64,000 nucleotides of DNA from Methylobacterium sp. Leaf123 (GCF_001423405.1 NZ_LMNS01000005.1:85354-149353); one strand, 5' to 3'. Counted from the first letter of the stretch, positions 25,736-37,406 are shown. Made by a program: numbers and translations. The notes: a model not told the origin generated them from the sequence alone.

Positions 25736-28372
25736 ATGCGCACCGAGACGCCCCCGACCGTTCGCCTCGAAGATTACCGCCCGAGCGACCACCTGATCGA
25801 CCGGGTTGAACTCGACGTGCGCCTCGACCCGCACGACACCCGCGTGACCGCGACCCTCGCGCTACGCCCGAATCCGGCGGGCCGTGCGGGCGCGTCCCTC
25901 GTTCTCGACGGCGACAACCTCACGCTGCTGGCGCTCGAACTCGACGGGCAGGCGCTGGCGTCGGACGCCGTCCGGGCCGATGCCTCGGGCCTGACGCTGC
26001 ACACGCCCCCGCCGCGTCCGTTCACCCTGCGGATCGAGACGCGGCTCGACCCCACCGCCAACACCCGATTGATGGGCCTCTACCGCTCCGGCGGCGTCTA
26101 CTGCACCCAGTGCGAGGCCGACGGCTTCCGGCGGATCACCTACTTCCTCGACCGGCCGGACGTGCTGTCGGTCTACACCACCCGCATCGAGGCGGAGCGG
26201 GAAGCCGCCCCGGTCCTGCTCGGCAACGGCAATCCGGTCGAGGCCGGCACGGTGCCGGGCACGGACCGGCATTACGCGGTCTGGCACGACCCGCTGCCCA
26301 AGCCCGCCTACCTGTTCGCCCTGGTGGGCGGGCGGCTCGACCGGGTGGCGAAGTCCTTCACCACCATGGAGGGCCGCGCGGTCGAGATCGCGGTCTATGT
26401 CGAGCCGGGCAAGGCGGACCGGGCCGCCTACGCGCTCGACGCGGTGGAACGGTCCATGGCCTGGGACGAGACCGCGTTCGGCCGCGCCTACGACCTCGAC
26501 GTGTTCAACGTCGTCGCTGTCTCCGATTTCAACATGGGGGCGATGGAGAACAAGGGCCTCAACATCTTCAACGACAAATACGTGCTCGCCAGCCCCGAGA
26601 CCGCAACCGACGCCGACTATGCGGCGATCGAGGCGATCATCGCCCACGAGTATTTCCACAACTGGTCGGGCAACCGCGTCACCTGCCGCGACTGGTTCCA
26701 GCTCTGCCTCAAGGAGGGCCTGACCGTCTTCCGCGACCAGGAATTCTCCTCCGACATGCGCTCGCGCCCCGTCCACCGGATCGCCGAGGTGCGCAACCTG
26801 CGCGCCCGCCAATTCCCGGAGGATGCCGGGCCGCTCGCCCACCCGGTGCGGCCGAAGCAATATGCCGAGATCAACAACTTCTACACGGCGACCGTCTACG
26901 AGAAGGGCGCCGAGATCGTGCGGATGCTGCGCACCCTGATCGGCGAGACCGCGTTCCGCGCCGGCATGGACCGCTACTTCGCCGACAACGACGGCACCGC
27001 CGCCACCGTCGAGGATTTCCTCGCCGCCTTCGCGGCGGTGACGGGCCGCGACCTCTCGCGCTTTGCCGAATGGTACGAGCGGCCGGGCACGCCGCGGGTC
27101 GCCGTCTCCGGCAGCTACGACGCGGCCGCCCGGACCTACCGCCTCACCTTCCGCCAGACGCGGCCCGGCGCCGGGGCGGATGCGCCGCCCCTCGTCATCC
27201 CGATCGACCTCGGCCTCGTGGGGGCAGACGGCCCCCTCGACGGCGCCCGCGCCGAGCGGATCGAGAACGGCGTGTTCGTGCTCGAGACGGCCGAGGATGC
27301 CGTGACCTTCGAGAATGTCGCCGCGGAACCCGTGCCGTCGCTGTTTCGCGCCTTCTCCGCACCGATCCGCGTCGAGAGCACCCTCGACGCCGCCGCCCGC
27401 CTGACCCTGCTGCGCCACGATCCCGATAGCTTCAACCGGTGGGAGGCGGCCCAGCGCATCGCCCTCGGACTCATGACGGCGCAGGTGCGCAGTGAGCCGG
27501 CCGCGCATGCGGGCGCCGACGACTTCGTGGCTGCCCTCGGCGTCTTCCTCGATGCGGAGGCCCTGCGCGACCCGGCCTTCGCCGCACAGGTTCTGGCCCT
27601 GCCGAGCGAGGGCGACCTCGCCGACGAGATCGGAACGGAGATCGATCCGGACGCCATCTTCCGCGCGCGCCGCGATCTGCGCCGCCGCCTCGGCACGGGC
27701 TTGCGGGCGCGGCTCCTGAGCCTCCGCGAGGCGCTGGCCGAGCCGGCGGGCACCCCGTTCTCGCCCGACGCGGCCGCGGCCGGGCGGCGGGCCCTGCGCA
27801 ACGCCGCCCTCGACCTGATCGCCGCCGCCGACCCGGAGGCCGGCACGGCTCTGGCGCAGGCGCAGATCGCGCAGGCGACCAACATGACCGACCGGCTCGC
27901 CGGGCTTGCCACCCTCGCGCTCCTGCCGGGCGAGGCGCGGGAGGCGGCGCTGTCCGCCTTCGCCGAGCGCTACGCGGGCGAGCCTTTGGTGCTCGACAAG
28001 TGGTTCGCGATCCAGGCGATGATCCCCGAGGACGGGACGGTGGCGCGCATCCGCCGCCTTCAGGGCCACCCGGCCTTCGCCATGACGAACCCGAATCGAG
28101 TGCGCTCCCTCGTCGGCAGCTTCAGCCTCGCCAACCCGACCCAGTTCAACCGCGCGGACGGGACCGGCTACGCCCTCGTGGCCGAGACCGTGCTGGCGCT
28201 CGACGGCACCAATCCGCAGGTCGCCGCACGCCTGATGACCGCCTTCGGCCCCTGGCGGCGCCTCGAACCGGGGCGCCGGGCGGCGGCGGAGACGGCCCTG
28301 CGTCGCATCGCGGCCACGCCCGGACTTTCTCGTGATGTGACCGATATCGGCACACGTAGCTTGGCCGGCTAG
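25736..28372 (+). CDS. pepN: Aminopeptidase N (M1 family)
   Basis: Zinc aminopeptidase that trims N-terminal residues in the cytoplasm. The 878-residue product has the exopeptidase motif MGAMENKGLN near residue 267 and the zinc site HEYFHNWSGNR near residue 303, with the third ligand Glu in LCLKEGLTVFRDQEF. The C-terminal half is the usual helical domain of gammaproteobacterial-type PepN. Length is typical of PepN (about 870-880). It lies 79 bp after the winged-helix gene. An 8-bp-stem hairpin (28405-28428) lies after the stop without a clear T-run. Confidence 0.95.
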   Translation: MRTETPPTVRLEDYRPSDHLIDRVELDVRLDPHDTRVTATLALRPNPAGRAGASLVLDGDNLTLLALELDGQALASDAVRADASGLTLHTPPPRPFTLRIETRLDPTANTRLMGLYRSGGVYCTQCEADGFRRITYFLDRPDVLSVYTTRIEAEREAAPVLLGNGNPVEAGTVPGTDRHYAVWHDPLPKPAYLFALVGGRLDRVAKSFTTMEGRAVEIAVYVEPGKADRAAYALDAVERSMAWDETAFGRAYDLDVFNVVAVSDFNMGAMENKGLNIFNDKYVLASPETATDADYAAIEAIIAHEYFHNWSGNRVTCRDWFQLCLKEGLTVFRDQEFSSDMRSRPVHRIAEVRNLRARQFPEDAGPLAHPVRPKQYAEINNFYTATVYEKGAEIVRMLRTLIGETAFRAGMDRYFADNDGTAATVEDFLAAFAAVTGRDLSRFAEWYERPGTPRVAVSGSYDAAARTYRLTFRQTRPGAGADAPPLVIPIDLGLVGADGPLDGARAERIENGVFVLETAEDAVTFENVAAEPVPSLFRAFSAPIRVESTLDAAARLTLLRHDPDSFNRWEAAQRIALGLMTAQVRSEPAAHAGADDFVAALGVFLDAEALRDPAFAAQVLALPSEGDLADEIGTEIDPDAIFRARRDLRRRLGTGLRARLLSLREALAEPAGTPFSPDAAAAGRRALRNAALDLIAAADPEAGTALAQAQIAQATNMTDRLAGLATLALLPGEAREAALSAFAERYAGEPLVLDKWFAIQAMIPEDGTVARIRRLQGHPAFAMTNPNRVRSLVGSFSLANPTQFNRADGTGYALVAETVLALDGTNPQVAARLMTAFGPWRRLEPGRRAAAETALRRIAATPGLSRDVTDIGTRSLAG

Positions 28373-28557
28373 TTAAGGGATTGTTGAGGAAAGCGTTTCG
28401 GCGGCGCGCGGCTCTTCCGGGCCGCGCGGTGTCAATTCTCCACCCCAAAAACGGCGTGGACAAACGCCGGCCCGCGATGTCCATTGTGAATACGATTCGA
28501 AGCAGCCGACGCGGCTCAGGCCAAGGCGCCGTTTCCAAACAGTGCAGAGGTGTCGAT

Positions 28558-30918
<2,361 letters not shown>

Positions 30919-30921
30919 GGA

Positions 30922-31836
30922 TCACTCCGGCGGGTGCATCGCGATCCAGTGTTGGGCGATGTCGATGCGGCGGGTCACCCAGACCCGGTCGTGGGCCGCG
31001 ATGTGGTCGAGGAAGCGGAGCAATCCCGCCGCGCGTCCCGGTCGGCCGGCGAGCCGGCAATGCAGGCCGATCGACATCATCTTCGGCGCCGTCTCCCCCT
31101 CCGCGTAGAGCAGATCGAAGCTGTCGCGCAGGTAGGCGAAGAACTGCTCGGAGGTGTTGAAGCCCTGAGAGGTCGCGAACCGCATGTCGTTCGCGTCGAG
31201 CGTATAGGGCACGACGAGTTGCGGCCCCTTCGGTCCCGTCAGCCAGTAGGGCAGCTCGTCGGCGTAGGAATCGGCGAGATAGGTGAAGCCGCGCTCCATT
31301 GCCAGCGGCAGCGTGTGCTCCGAGAAGCGTCCGGTGTACCAGCCGAGCGGCCGGCTCCCGGTCACCTGCGTATGAAGACGGATCGCCTCGTCCATATGGG
31401 CGGCCTCCGCCTCGGGCTCGAAGACGGCGTAGTCGATCCAGCGCAGGCCGTGGCTCGCGATCTCCCAATCGGCCTCGCGCATGGCGGAGACGGCCTCCGG
31501 GTTGCGCTCCAGCGCCCGCGTCACGCCGAACACCGTCACGGGCAGTCCGCGCTGCGAGAAGATCCGCCACAGGCGCCAGAAGCCGGCGCGGGCGCCGTAT
31601 TCGTAGACCGACTCGACGCTCAGGTTTCGCCGCCCCGGACAGGGCAGTGTGGGGACCACTTCGGTGAGGTAGGCCTCTGAGGCAGCATCGCCGTCGAGGA
31701 TGCAGTTCTCGCCCCCCTCCTCGTAGTTCACGACGAATTGCACGGCGATGCGCGCGCCGTTCGGCCAGCGGGGATGGGGCGGGGTGCGGCCGTAGCCAGA
31801 GAGGTCACGGGGATAAGCAGGATCGGGTGTGCCCAA
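30922..31836 (-). CDS. puuE: PuuE-type polysaccharide deacetylase family protein (allantoinase)
   Basis: Member of the NodB-like deacetylase family related to PuuE, a cofactor-independent allantoinase. The sequence DLSGYGRTPPHPRWPNGARIAVQFVVNYEEGGEN at the start, ASHGLRW near residue 120 and GWYTGRFSEHTL near 165 match this group. Substrate specificity cannot be read. No ATG fits: the longest frame begins at GTG 31902 with no good ribosome site. TTG 31836 has CGGAGAT upstream at normal spacing and gives the family-typical 304 residues, so it is chosen. Convergent with the kinase gene, 3 bp apart. Confidence 0.78.
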   Translation of the reverse strand: MGTPDPAYPRDLSGYGRTPPHPRWPNGARIAVQFVVNYEEGGENCILDGDAASEAYLTEVVPTLPCPGRRNLSVESVYEYGARAGFWRLWRIFSQRGLPVTVFGVTRALERNPEAVSAMREADWEIASHGLRWIDYAVFEPEAEAAHMDEAIRLHTQVTGSRPLGWYTGRFSEHTLPLAMERGFTYLADSYADELPYWLTGPKGPQLVVPYTLDANDMRFATSQGFNTSEQFFAYLRDSFDLLYAEGETAPKMMSIGLHCRLAGRPGRAAGLLRFLDHIAAHDRVWVTRRIDIAQHWIAMHPPE

Positions 31837-32079
31837 GGGATGATCTCCGAGACGGAACGCATTCTCACAAAGCAAGACGCGGGGAAGCAAGACACGCGTC
31901 ACGGCCGCGATCGGCGGGGCACCTTCTCTACAGGGCGCAGGACCCGATGCGAGAGAATGGACCCGTCCTTGGCATCTTTTCGCGGCGCGTAAGACAAAGA
32001 GGGCGTCGGCCGGGCGCGGCGCGCAGCCGCGCCCGATCCGGCGATGATTTCAACCCGATCTGCTCAAACGGAAACCTCC

Positions 32080-33006
32080 ATGCCCGCACCGTCCACCATC
32101 GATCTCATCGGTGCACCGATCGAGATCGGCACGAGCGAGCCCGGAGCCGTGATGGGGCCGGCGGCCCTGCGCACCGCCGGATTGGCGCGAGTGCTTCGGG
32201 ATCTGGGCTTCACAATCCGCGACCAGGGCGACTTGAACCCCGACTGCGCGCCGGGCCAACGCGACTTCCCGGCGATCCGCGCTTGGATGATCGAGATTTC
32301 GCGGGCGGTGGAAACGGCCCTGGATGGCGGACACCTGCCGCTCGTGGCGGGCGGCGACCACAGCCTGTCGCTCGGCTCGATCGACGGGGCGCTGCGCCAT
32401 TGCGGCCGCACCGGGCAGCCGGTCTTCGTGCTGTGGCTCGACGCCCATGCCGACTTCAACACCGTGGAGACCTCGCCCTCCGGCAATGTCCACGGCATGC
32501 CGCTGGCCGCCCTGTGCGGCGAGCCCGGTTTCGACGACCTGTTCGACGGGGGCGAGCGCCCGCTGCTCGATCCGCGGCGCATCCACCTGTTCGGCCTGCG
32601 CTCGATCGATGCCGGCGAGCGGGCCATCGTCACGCAGCGGCAGGTGAACGTCGTCGATATGCGCACCATCGACGAGTTCGGCGTGGTCGCGCCGCTGCGC
32701 CGCATCCTCGACCGGGTGGCGGCCGAGAACGGCCACCTGCATGTCAGCTTCGACGTGGACTTCCTCGACCCCGCCATCGCGCCGGGCGTCGGCACGACGG
32801 TGCCGGGCGGGGCGACCTTCCGCGAGGCGCATCTCATCATGGAGATGCTGTGCGATTCCGGGCTGGTCGGCTCCCTCGACGTGGTGGAGCTGAACCCCTT
32901 CCTCGACGAGCGCGGGCGCAGCGCCCGAGCCCTCGTCGAGCTGGTGGCAAGCCTGTTCGGCCGCCGCATCATCGACCGGCCGACCGAGCCGCCGCTGGAA
33001 GCGTGA
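32080..33006 (+). CDS. rocF: Arginase
   Basis: Hydrolyses arginine to ornithine and urea with a binuclear manganese centre. The 308-residue product shows the ligand motifs GGDHSLSLG (near 100), LDAHADFNTVETSPSGNVHGMPLAALCG (near 125) and SFDVDFLDPAIAPGVGT (near 230). The end DVVELNPFLDERGRSA is typical of arginase rather than agmatinase. The start at ATG 32080 fits the family N-terminus and a GGAAA site; ATG 32044 is upstream in frame. With puuE nearby it may act in nitrogen recycling, which is inference. Confidence 0.92.
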   Translation: MPAPSTIDLIGAPIEIGTSEPGAVMGPAALRTAGLARVLRDLGFTIRDQGDLNPDCAPGQRDFPAIRAWMIEISRAVETALDGGHLPLVAGGDHSLSLGSIDGALRHCGRTGQPVFVLWLDAHADFNTVETSPSGNVHGMPLAALCGEPGFDDLFDGGERPLLDPRRIHLFGLRSIDAGERAIVTQRQVNVVDMRTIDEFGVVAPLRRILDRVAAENGHLHVSFDVDFLDPAIAPGVGTTVPGGATFREAHLIMEMLCDSGLVGSLDVVELNPFLDERGRSARALVELVASLFGRRIIDRPTEPPLEA

Positions 33007-33019
33007 CCGACTTCGGCCG

Positions 33020-33053
33020 ATCGGCTGACGTCAATCTGGCGTCAGCCGATTTA
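33020..33053 (+). terminator. Terminator between arginase and zwf
   Basis: ATCGGCTGACG (33020-33030) pairs with CGTCAGCCGAT (33040-33050) over a 9-nt loop and ends in TTT. The right arm is copied again at 33069-33079, overlapping the zwf stop codon. It lies between convergent genes. Confidence 0.65.
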
Positions 33054-33070
33054 CTCGTACCCCTGAGGCG

Positions 33071-34549
33071 TCAGCCGATTTCTTCATGCCAGGTGCGGCC
33101 GTCGCGCTCGATCAGGGCGATCGAGGCGGTCGGCCCCCAGCTTCCGGCGGCGTAGGGGCGCGGCGGGTCCGGACGGTCGGCCCAGGCCTTGAGCAGGGTG
33201 TCGGCCCAGGCCCAGGCCACCTCCACCTCGTCGCGGCGCATGAACAGGGTGGCGTTGCCGCGCACCACGTCCATCAGAAGCCGCTCGTAGGCATCGGGAT
33301 AGCGCTGCTTGAACGTCTCCTCGAACGAGATGTCGAGATTGGTCGGGCGCAGGCGCATGCCGCCGGGGCCCGGATCCTTCGTCATCACTTCGAGCTTCAT
33401 CCCCTCCTCCGGCTGGAGCCGGATGACGAGGCGGTTCGGCTCGCGCCCGAAGGCGTCGGTCGGAAAGATCGAGAAAGGCGAGGCGCGGAACTGCACCACG
33501 ATCTCGGACAGCTTCTTGGGCAGGCGCTTGCCGGTGCGAACGTAGAACGGCACCCCGGCCCAGCGCCCGCTGCGCACTTCGAGCTTGAGGGCGACGAAGG
33601 TCTCGGTGCGGCTGGCGGCATTGCTGCCGAGATCGGTGTGGTAGCTCTCCACCGGCCGGCCGCTGACCGCGCCCGCCACGTACTGCCCCCGCACGGTCAC
33701 GCTCTGCACATCGGCGGCGGTGATGGGTTTGAGGGCGCGCAGCACCTTCAGCTTCTCGTCGCGCACGGAGTTGGCGTCGAGCGAGATCGGGCTCTCCATC
33801 GCCGTGAGGCAGAGAAGCTGGAGGATATGGTTCTGCACCATGTCGCGCAGGGCGCCGGAGGTGTCGTAGTAGCCGCCGCGCCCCTCGACGCCGACCGTCT
33901 CGCCCACCGTGATCTGCACGTGGTCGATCACGTCGGCGTTCCAGAGCCGCTCGAAGATCGTGTTGGCAAACCGCAGGGCCAGCAGGTTCTGCACCGTTTC
34001 CTTGCCGAGATAGTGGTCGATGCGGAAGATCTGGCTCTCGGGAAACACAGCGCCGACGGCGTCGTTGATGGCGCGGGCCGACTTCAGATCCTTGCCGATC
34101 GGCTTTTCGAGCACGACGCGGCTGTTCTCGCCAATCAGCCCATAGCGGTCGAGGTTGCGGCAGATCGAACCGTAGAGATCGGGCGAGGTGGCGAGATAAT
34201 AGGGCCGGATCCGGTCGGGCCGCTCGTCGAGCAGGCTCTTGAGGTCGTCCCAGCCCTCGTCGCCCAGGGCGTCGACCGCCACGTAGAACAGGTGATCGAG
34301 GAAGCCGGCGAGGCGCACGTCGTCGATCTCGGCCGCCGGCACGAAGCTCTTCAGGGCATCGCGGGCGTGCTCCCGGAACTCCTCCACGCTCATATGGCTG
34401 CGCGAGGCGCCGATGATGCGGCTCGTCTCCGGGATCTGGGCGTCGCGGTAGCGCTGGTAGAGGGCCGGGAGGAGCTTGCGCTGCGTCAGGTCGCCGGTTG
34501 CGCCGAACACGACGTAATCGAAGGGCGAAACGGGGATGATGGTGGCCAA
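33071..34549 (-). CDS. zwf: Glucose-6-phosphate 1-dehydrogenase
   Basis: Oxidises glucose 6-phosphate to 6-phosphogluconolactone, giving NADPH for the pentose phosphate and Entner-Doudoroff routes. The 492-residue product has the coenzyme loop GATGDLTQRKLLPALY near residue 15, the substrate signature RIDHYLGKE with the catalytic His region near 175, and the normal C-terminal end. No ATG is in a suitable place. TTG 34549 is preceded by GGGAG and gives the expected length; the longer frame adds Arg/Pro-rich residues. 6-phosphogluconolactonase and edd are not nearby. Confidence 0.94.
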   Translation of the reverse strand: MATIIPVSPFDYVVFGATGDLTQRKLLPALYQRYRDAQIPETSRIIGASRSHMSVEEFREHARDALKSFVPAAEIDDVRLAGFLDHLFYVAVDALGDEGWDDLKSLLDERPDRIRPYYLATSPDLYGSICRNLDRYGLIGENSRVVLEKPIGKDLKSARAINDAVGAVFPESQIFRIDHYLGKETVQNLLALRFANTIFERLWNADVIDHVQITVGETVGVEGRGGYYDTSGALRDMVQNHILQLLCLTAMESPISLDANSVRDEKLKVLRALKPITAADVQSVTVRGQYVAGAVSGRPVESYHTDLGSNAASRTETFVALKLEVRSGRWAGVPFYVRTGKRLPKKLSEIVVQFRASPFSIFPTDAFGREPNRLVIRLQPEEGMKLEVMTKDPGPGGMRLRPTNLDISFEETFKQRYPDAYERLLMDVVRGNATLFMRRDEVEVAWAWADTLLKAWADRPDPPRPYAAGSWGPTASIALIERDGRTWHEEIG

Positions 34550-34791
34550 GCGCGGCTCCCATGGTTCGCGCAGGATGGTTTCGCGCGGGATTCGAGGTGC
34601 CGGTCGGCGGCAGAAACGGCTCCTGCGGCCCCGCGGCTCGCACCCGAGAGGTTGCCGAAGCTCGGACGCCTCCGGCACCGTGGGTTATCGGTTCACGGCG
34701 ATGCCTTGCAAGTGCGCTGCCGAACAAACGAGCCGGACGATCACCGCTGGGGCGCGTCTCTCATCGTCCGCAGAAGCGCGGCGCCATCGTC

Positions 34792-35235
34792 TCACTCGGG
34801 CGAGATGCGGCTGCGGCGCGAGCCGATGGAGCTGTAATTCGGGTTCGGGACCGGCTTCGCGGCCGACTCGGCGGCCGGTGCCTTCTTCTCTTCGACGACC
34901 GGCAGCTTGGCGATGCGCTCGATGCGCACGCCAGCGTAATTGCCCCGCCGCCACGCGAGATTGACCCGCAGCACGAAGTCCCGGCCGATGATTCTGATCA
35001 TGAAGGCGGCGGGCAATTCATAGGCCGCCGGCACGCCGAGTTTGGCGCCGGATTTGGAGATATCCTTGATATTGCAGGGGATCTCGGTGCCGTCGAACAG
35101 CCGGATCAGTGCAATCCAGTTCGTGGATGTGCGTTCCTCGCGCCGCGCGATAAGCGCCGCCTCGACCTGCGCCGCAGCGTCGTCGGTTGTCAGCGCGAAG
35201 GGGAAATCGGCGAGCTGGGGCTGGGAATCCGGCAT
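34792..35235 (-). CDS. PilZ domain protein
   Basis: The 147-residue product has the PilZ features for c-di-GMP binding: an Arg pair ARREERTSTNW near residues 31-41, and CNIKDISKSGAKLGVP (the DxSxxG motif) near 53-68, then a beta-barrel. The C-terminal 35 residues are charged and disordered-looking. A likely effector of c-di-GMP, but the target is unknown. Start codons ATG 35235 and ATG 35250 are both plausible. It is followed by zwf on the same strand, 242 bp away. Confidence 0.8.
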   Translation of the reverse strand: MPDSQPQLADFPFALTTDDAAAQVEAALIARREERTSTNWIALIRLFDGTEIPCNIKDISKSGAKLGVPAAYELPAAFMIRIIGRDFVLRVNLAWRRGNYAGVRIERIAKLPVVEEKKAPAAESAAKPVPNPNYSSIGSRRSRISPE

Positions 35236-35615
35236 AGGGGCCCATGGCATAAGGCTTCTTGAATCGGACGTTACCGGCAAAGTGTTGATGCAACATGTGC
35301 ACCGGGATTGATTTCCGTTGGCTGCGTGCATTTCGCTGCATCACAACCCGAAATCTCGCGAAGACGCGCCCCTCCCCTCACCCCGGGCAACCTGGACGCT
35401 GCCCTTCGCGCGGCGAAGCCTGCGTTGTATTCGAGACGAAATCGATTTCATTTTCGGCGATCGTAGCCGCACTGCAAAACAAGTCGGCTCTTCTTGCGGC
35501 GCAACAAAAATAGTGCGCCACGCAGAGCTCAAACCGGCTTGCAAGACAGGAACAACCGATTAACCTGCCTCCATCGTATCGCGTTCGAAGTTGACCCCAG
35601 GCAGGGAGAGGTCCC
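35236..35615. other. Divergent intergenic region with dyads
   Basis: This 380-bp spacer lies between the PilZ gene (minus) and a 53-residue gene (plus). It contains a perfect 12-bp palindrome GAAATCGATTTC at 35438-35449 and an inverted GGCGCA/TGCGCC pair at 35498-35519. It is poorer in GC than the neighbours. No convincing gene is visible. Confidence 0.5.
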
Positions 35616-35777
35616 ATGTCCGAGCTCATTCGCGTGAAACCGACCCAGGACGGCACCTACACCGTCTATCGCGGGTCGATGGCCCTGGTTTCGGGTCTGA
35701 CGAGGCTGCAGGCCGAGCGCTACGAGGCGAGCATCGCTCACCGGCAGCGCGCGTTCTCACCCCTCCTCGGCGCCTGA
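35616..35777 (+). CDS. Small hypothetical protein, 53 residues
   Basis: The frame starts at ATG 35616 behind GGGAGAGG and ends at 35777 with TGA. The product reads MSELIRVKPTQDGTYTVYRG and continues with LVSGLTRLQAERYEA; it is soluble, with beta-strand then helix patterns, and no Cys. The last part SIAHRQRAFSPLLGA is basic. A hairpin follows 20 bp downstream, which supports a short transcript. Function unknown. Confidence 0.65.
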   Translation: MSELIRVKPTQDGTYTVYRGSMALVSGLTRLQAERYEASIAHRQRAFSPLLGA

Positions 35778-35797
35778 CGCGCCCGAGCGACGTTTCG

Positions 35798-35832
35798 AGG
35801 GCGCGGCGCCGGTGACGGGGTCCGCGCCCTTC
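35798..35832. terminator. Possible terminator between convergent small gene and cutA
   Basis: AGGGCGCGG (35798-35806) pairs with CCGCGCCCT (35822-35830) over a 15-nt loop. T-runs are short on both strands, so termination is plausible but not certain. Confidence 0.45.
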
Positions 35833-35846
35833 GCATGTCGGCTCAC

Positions 35847-36170
35847 TCAGCCGAGGCCGGTTTCCGCCTCGATCCAGGCGGCGGTGTCCGGATCGGCGCC
35901 TGAGACCGGCAAATGCAGGATGATCGGGGTTTCGTAAGGGTGGCGGTGCTTCAGTTCCGCCGCCAGCGCGTCGGCCAGCCCTTCCCGCGTCTTGAGGATC
36001 GCGACGACCTCCGTGCCGCGCTCGACCGCGCCTTTCCAGGCATAGACCGACTGCATTCCCGGAATCACGTTCACGCAGGCCGCAAGGCGGGCGCGCACGA
36101 GGGCCTCCCCGATCTCCAGCGCGGTCGGGGCATCGGGAAAGGTCGTGTAGACGAGGAGCGGTCGCTCCAT
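35847..36170 (-). CDS. cutA: Divalent-cation tolerance protein CutA
   Basis: Small trimeric protein of the CutA1 family, tied to metal tolerance though its exact role is unsettled. The 107-residue product carries VYTTFPDAPTALEIGEALVRARLAACVNVIPGMQSVYAWKGAVE, and EVVAILKTRE, HRHPYETPIILHLPV, as in the family. Length is normal. The start at ATG 36170 fits. It is divergent from nadK with 105 bp between them. Confidence 0.92.
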   Translation of the reverse strand: MERPLLVYTTFPDAPTALEIGEALVRARLAACVNVIPGMQSVYAWKGAVERGTEVVAILKTREGLADALAAELKHRHPYETPIILHLPVSGADPDTAAWIEAETGLG

Positions 36171-36275
36171 GCTATGGCTCTCCCTCGGCAGGCCGGCGCC
36201 CGTTCGCGGGTGGTCGGCTCGAACCCCGAGTGAGACCGGCTCGGCCTCTTCCCGTCAACAGGGCTGACAGCACGG

Positions 36276-37046
36276 ATGCCGCGTCGCTTCTCACGGATCG
36301 CCTTCGTGGCGAGCCCCACAGCCGATGCGCGGGAGGCAGCGGACCTGCTGATGCGCCGCTACGACCATGTCTCGCCCGAGGAGGCGGATGTCGTCGTCGC
36401 GCTCGGCGGCGACGGCCTGATGCTTCAGGTCTTGCACCGCTTCATGGACGCGCCCAAGCCGATCTATGGCATGAACCGCGGCACGGTCGGCTTCCTGATG
36501 AACGAGTTCCGGGAAGAAGGCCTGCTCGAACGGCTGGAGGCGACCAAGCGTTCGACGATCCACCCGATGACGATGATCGCCACCGACACGGAGGGGAACA
36601 GCCACACGGCGCGGGCGATCAACGAGGTCTACATGCTGCGCCAGACCCACCAGACCGCGAAGCTGCGGGTCTCGGTGGATGACCATGTGCGCCTGCCGGA
36701 ACTCATCGCCGACGGCATCCTCGCGGCGACGCCTGCCGGTTCGACCGCCTACAACCTCTCGGTCGGCGGGCCGATCCTGCCGCTCAACGCGCATCTCTTG
36801 GCGCTGACGCCGATCTCGGCCTTCCGGCCCCGGCGCTGGCGCGGCGCCTTGCTGCCCAACCACGCGCGCATCCGCATCGACGTGATCGACGCCGAACACC
36901 GCCCCGTCGCGGCGGTGGCCGACCACACCGAGTTCCGCCGGGTCTGCACGGTGGAGACATGGCTCGACCACGCCACCGACCTCGTGCTGCTGCACGACCC
37001 CGGCCACAGCCTGGAAGAGCGCATCCTGCGCGAACAGTTCGGCTGA
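36276..37046 (+). CDS. nadK: NAD kinase
   Basis: Phosphorylates NAD to NADP with ATP. The 256-residue product has the motifs VVALGGDGLMLQVLH (near 45), MNRGTVGFLMN (near 68) and ATPAGSTAYNLSVGGPILP (near 152), which form the ATP and NAD sites. It is at the short end of the bacterial length range, as in other Rhizobiales. ATG 36276 begins the family-like MPRRFSRIAFVASPT. Confidence 0.94.
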   Translation: MPRRFSRIAFVASPTADAREAADLLMRRYDHVSPEEADVVVALGGDGLMLQVLHRFMDAPKPIYGMNRGTVGFLMNEFREEGLLERLEATKRSTIHPMTMIATDTEGNSHTARAINEVYMLRQTHQTAKLRVSVDDHVRLPELIADGILAATPAGSTAYNLSVGGPILPLNAHLLALTPISAFRPRRWRGALLPNHARIRIDVIDAEHRPVAAVADHTEFRRVCTVETWLDHATDLVLLHDPGHSLEERILREQFG

Positions 37047-37051
37047 TTCGC

Positions 37052-37075
37052 CCGACGGCCGGCGTCGGACGTTTT
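37052..37075 (+). terminator. Terminator after nadK
   Basis: CCGACG (37052-37057) pairs with CGTCGG (37063-37068) over a 5-nt loop, with TTTT shortly after. It lies 5 bp after the nadK stop and before the convergent DUF1674 gene. Confidence 0.5.
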
Positions 37076-37089
37076 CGAGGCGTGTCCGG

Positions 37090-37302
37090 TCAGAAGTCGC
37101 TGGCGAGACCCTTCACTTCCCAATCCTCGTAGCGGACAGGCTCCAGGCCGCCGCGCCCGAGCCTTTCGGGCCGCTCGGCGATCTTGGCCGCGCGGGCGTC
37201 GATCGCGGCCCGCCGCTCGGCCGCTTCCGCCAGCGCGCGCTGCGCCGCCGGGGAAAGGGTGCGTGAGGCCGCATCCGGCTCCTTGGCATCCGCCTGCGTC
37301 AT
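37090..37302 (-). CDS. DUF1674 (succinate dehydrogenase assembly factor 4-like) protein
   Basis: A 70-residue soluble protein ending in GGLEPVRYEDWEVKGLASDF, the hallmark of DUF1674. The family includes eukaryotic SDHAF4/Sdh8, which helps flavinylated SdhA assemble; a similar role in bacteria is inference. ATG 37302 has an excellent AAGGAG site six bases upstream, so it is preferred over ATG 37317 and 37326. The gene lies divergently next to rsmB. Confidence 0.82.
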   Translation of the reverse strand: MTQADAKEPDAASRTLSPAAQRALAEAAERRAAIDARAAKIAERPERLGRGGLEPVRYEDWEVKGLASDF

Positions 37303-37406
37303 GCCGATCTCCTTCATCGCTTGCATACCTCGCCGACAGATGTGACTGCGTCGGCTCCGGGGCGAGACCCCGCCGATCCCTTTTAGCCCAGAACGGCCTT
37401 TTCCGC

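Noticed and set aside
25862-28069. 735-codon antisense frame over pepN
   Set aside because: A GC-bias shadow; pepN carries zinc and GAMEN motifs.
33086-34837. 583-codon antisense frame over zwf
   Set aside because: zwf has the coenzyme and RIDHYLGKE motifs; the antisense product shows none.
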